In this document: piece after piece, positions 25,536-27,719 of the stretch
Numbering within the stretch: the stretch's first letter is position 1
Layout: each line of letters begins with the position of its first letter
Assembly (NCBI GenBank): GCA_026770585.1
Contig: MU646472.1
Coordinates: 378,723 to 406,441, forward strand
DNA from: Baffinella frigidus
Taxonomy: Eukaryota > Cryptophyceae > Cryptomonadales > Baffinellaceae
Reading direction: 5' to 3'
Length of the DNA: 27,719 bases
Made by a program: the position numbers and the translations under genes
Notes under the pieces: model-generated
Told to the model about the DNA's origin: nothing
Seen by the model: only the letters and a program-made list of their open reading frames with translations
Database searches by the model: none

Positions 25536-25673
25536 CTAGCTCTGTCTCAGTCTATTTGGGCCCACCAATTTGGTGAGCCCGGGCTGTTTGTCGCTCCAAA
25601 GTTGACGGAATTGTACCGCACATCATGCGTGTCAACTTGAGAATAGTCGGCCAGCCCGATGAGGCAGAGGTAG
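25536..25673. mobile_element. MITE, family D, with ~18-bp outer direct repeats
   Basis: CTAGCTCTGTCTCAGTCTAT / CGATGAGGCAGAGGTAG. Outside it, TCTGACCGTGGATCGCTG (25513-25530) is echoed by TCTAACCGTGGGTTGCTG (25676-25693). Confidence 0.7.
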
Positions 25674-25693
25674 GGTCTAACCGTGGGTTGCTG

Positions 25694-26012
25694 TTGGACC
25701 ATCCATCCAGGCACACCCAATCGATCAATCTGACACACTCCTGAACACTTCTCCCTAAACCCCGATCTCCACCACCTGAACCCTGAACCCTGAACCCTGA
25801 ACACAGGAAAGTGCGGGTCAGGGAGCCCCCCCCCCCGACAGAAGAAGAGTCCTCCTCTCCGTCCCAGCCCCTGCCCCGAAGCAAGGTCGATCTCCCTTCT
25901 GGTTCAGTGTATTGGGTGTAGAGTTCAGGGTTGTCGGGTGGATGGTAGACCGACGTTGTCCTACCTTGGGGTTTAGTGTGTGTTCAGACTGTCGTGATCA
26001 CTGTCTTGACCA
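25694..26012. other. Unassigned; short CCCTGAA array
   Basis: CCTGAACCCTGAACCCTGAAC at 25781-25801 is telomere-like. Otherwise no repeat or gene recognised. Confidence 0.4.
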
Positions 26013-26265
26013 CTCTCATGGATCCATGATGAGCAGGCGCCGGTGCAAGACAAGCTGGGCTGATGCTGGCGGCAGCACGTGCGATCCTGACTGTCTCGGG
26101 TGTGCATGATGCCTGTCTGCATGACCGTCTTGCTGACTGTGTTCATGACTCTCATGGATCCATCATGAACATGATGCCGGTCGTGGATACGCGCATGATG
26201 GCATGGGCATGCATGATGAACGTGTCGCGTCCTGGCAGGCGCCGGTGCAAGACAAGCTGGGCGGG
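26013..26265. repeat. Duplication of intron-like end plus exon-like start
   Basis: ACTCTCATGGATCCAT(G/C)ATGA occurs at about 26013-26034 and 26151-26172. GCAGGCGCCGGTGCAAGACAAGCTGGGC (28 bp) occurs at about 26035-26062 and 26238-26265, each preceded by CAG. The interval is rich in ATGCATGATG-type repeats. Confidence 0.65.
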
Positions 26266-26320
26266 GGCGGGGGCGGCAGGGTGTTCAACGTTATGGCATG
26301 GAAGCCCGGTCAGTCCTCCC
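26238..26320 (+). pseudogene. Exon-like fragment APVQDKLG...VFNVMAWKPGQSS
   Basis: After a possible acceptor (CCTGGCAG) the plus frame reads APVQDKLGGGGGGRVFNVMA then WKPGQSS before the C element at 26330. Codon use is GC-rich. The second half is repeated downstream, so this may be one exon shattered by duplication and MITE insertion. Family not recognised. Confidence 0.35.
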
Positions 26321-26632
26321 ACACAGCGGCCTTTGAAGGGGTTTTGTGAATAACCCCTAAGTGATAAGACCTACGACCCTACGGTAGGCAACCCGTAGGG
26401 ACATAGGGGGGTTCTTGCGGATAAGGTAACAGAAACTCGGGCACTGAGTGCCCGGGCGGCGGCGGCAGGGTGTTCAACGTCATGGTATGGAAGCCCGGTC
26501 AGTCCTCTTTTGCAACCACGTGGTTTCGAATAACCCTTAAGCGATAAGACCTAGGATCCTACAGTAGGCAACCCGTAGGGACATAAGGGGGTTCCTACGG
26601 CATGGAAGCCCGGTCAGTCCTCCCACTTAGCA
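26266..26632. repeat. Triplicated host fragment with C elements between copies
   Basis: GGCGGCAGGGTGTTCAACGT plus ATGG(C/T)ATGGAAGCCCGGTC and AGTCCTC occurs at about 26271-26318 and 26459-26506; its 3' half recurs at 26601-26623. C elements fill the gaps: 26330-26455 (with hairpin CGGGCAC-TGA-GTGCCCG) and a reduced one at 26521-26600. Confidence 0.8.
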
Positions 26633-26889
26633 GCGGCCGAAGATCTTTTCTTCCGGATATCCGGGGGAAATGCGGTTGGAATCCAATGCAACTGGATAAG
26701 ATTCTATTACAGATCGTTTAGATGGACTGTATCCGTGAAGCCCCCGGTGGCTGCTGAATGGTTTGCAAGTTGGCGTATTTGCCTAGTCGTGGCATTTAGA
26801 GGGCGGACTTGTGTATTCTTGCCAAACACACTATATGGAGTTTTGGAGACACTGTAACTATGTTTGATGGCCGCCTTTGACAGTTGACT
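26633..26889. other. Unassigned, open plus frame without ATG
   Basis: The frame WKPGQSSHLAAAEDLFF continues open to a TAA at about 26857, some 84 codons. Composition is not GC-rich like the upstream fragment, so I treat it as uncertain. Confidence 0.25.
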
Positions 26890-27058
26890 GATCTCATCCG
26901 GTCAGGTATTTAGATTAAATGCTCGGGAGTTCCCCGAACGTATGAAAATTACTACACATGATCTTTTGGACACAACTCTTTTATCGCTTGTGTAGTAATT
27001 TTCGTTGCATGGGGAACTCCGCCGAGCATTTAAATTAAATACCTGGCCGGATGAGATC
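26890..27058. mobile_element. Hairpin MITE, family T
   Basis: Arms GATCTCATCCGGTCAGGTAT / ATACCTGGCCGGATGAGATC continue through TTAAATGCTCG. Both arms carry GTGTAGTAATTTTC (26945-26958 complement; 26990-27003). The end motif GATCTCATCCGG also occurs at 11259. Confidence 0.8.
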
Positions 27059-27301
27059 CGAGGTTTGTCTGGTACTGAGCCTTCCCAGTTTAGTCACCAC
27101 CCCCGTACAAAAATTGCCCATTTCAGTCAACTATCGTGGTTCAGATACCGCTCCGGCTTAAAAGCCTTCTATGTTCAGTCAAGTCTCGTACGTGGATGGG
27201 TCCACTTACTTAACCGTCAACGTTTTCCGTTGTTTTGTTCTTTTCCATGGCCACCTTTGCAGTTTTTACATATTTTTTTTCGTGGTCAACCAATGTAGAA
27301 A
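27059..27301. other. Unassigned, no recognised repeat
   Basis: Open frames here have no recognisable domain and no coding-like composition. Confidence 0.4.
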
Positions 27302-27484
27302 CCGCGCTAACCGTGATACGGGACTCGTTGTCCTGTATCACGTGTTGCGTGACCAATTTGCGTTAGCAAAGCTTTGCTACAGGACAACGAGCTGGCGGAG
27401 GGGAGGGGAGGGGGAGGAGGAGGGGTAGCGAGAGAGGCAGGGGGAGAATGGATGCTTTGCTAACGCAAATTGGTCCCGCAACAC
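27302..27484. repeat. Compound hairpin, interlocked arms
   Basis: Arms GTGTTGCGTGACCAATTTGC..GCAAAGC (27342-27372) and complement (27454-27484). A second pair CTCGTTGTCCTGTA (27324-27337) / TACAGGACAACGAG (27378-27391) overlaps the first in a pseudoknot-like order. CGTGATACGGGACTCG..TGTATCACG forms a third small stem. Confidence 0.65.
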
Positions 27485-27600
27485 CCTCAACTCCAGCCCC
27501 AACGAAACCCTTGTAGTCCACCGTGCGGTTTGTCTCTCTCCAGATTCACTGGAGGAAGAGGTGTATCTCAACACGCCAGTGATGACATATATATCCTTTT

Positions 27601-27719
<119 letters not shown>

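Noticed and set aside
26605-26859. 84-codon open frame following WKPGQSS
   Set aside because: No ATG, no recognisable domain, and codon use unlike the upstream fragment; could be chance.

Overview
The window looks like intergenic or subtelomere-like nuclear DNA of a eukaryote, most likely a unicellular alga or other protist. The evidence is a gene with GT-AG introns, a tandem RanBP2-type zinc-finger protein with a Gly/Met-rich tail, an interstitial array of plant-type CCCTAAA repeats (which does not fix the taxon), and very many short non-autonomous inverted-repeat elements. There are no operons, Shine-Dalgarno sites or other prokaryotic features.

Gene content is low. The only gene I hold with confidence runs leftward from 1505 and leaves the window at base 1. 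It encodes a zinc-finger/low-complexity protein in three visible exons, all joined in phase 0. A palindromic TATA box at 1716-1725 lies upstream, and a possible first exon of a divergent gene starts at 1805. Other coding-like islands (3283-3347, 4624-4680, 6081-6290, 8357-8425, 14834-15167, 24271-24349, 26238-26320) are short and mostly cut off by repeats. They may be exons of repeat-filled genes or captured gene fragments.

Most of the rest is MITE-like DNA. Recurrent families, named here with letters of my own: A, B, B', M and U (ends CCAC...GTGG, 2-bp target duplications in most copies); C (ends CCACACAGCGG); D (ends CTAGCTCTG, one clear 5-bp duplication); E (ends TTATCCGGGG, 4-bp duplications, near-perfect hairpins); F, N, P, T; R (70-bp inverted repeats, TA duplication); and J (a 168-bp palindrome built on CCTACGGTAGG). 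Elements are nested in one another. No transposase is recognisable, so any enzyme must act in trans or be extinct.

The right half holds GC-rich segmental repeats around an assembly gap (14562-14833), two minisatellites (16.3-16.8 kb), a degenerate telomere-like region (20.04-21.75 kb) whose strand orientation flips, a cluster of tRNA-Met-like fragments (23.3-23.9 kb), a triplicated coding-like fragment with C elements between the copies (26.2-26.6 kb), and a terminal TA microsatellite.

Three patterns cross element families and are the best candidates for something undescribed. First, long direct repeats (16-36 bp, several perfect) bracket hairpin modules, and some of them carry splice sites. 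Second, elements have internal palindromes whose stems differ between copies yet stay self-complementary. Third, one motif, GTGTAGTAATTTTC, recurs inside families that otherwise differ.
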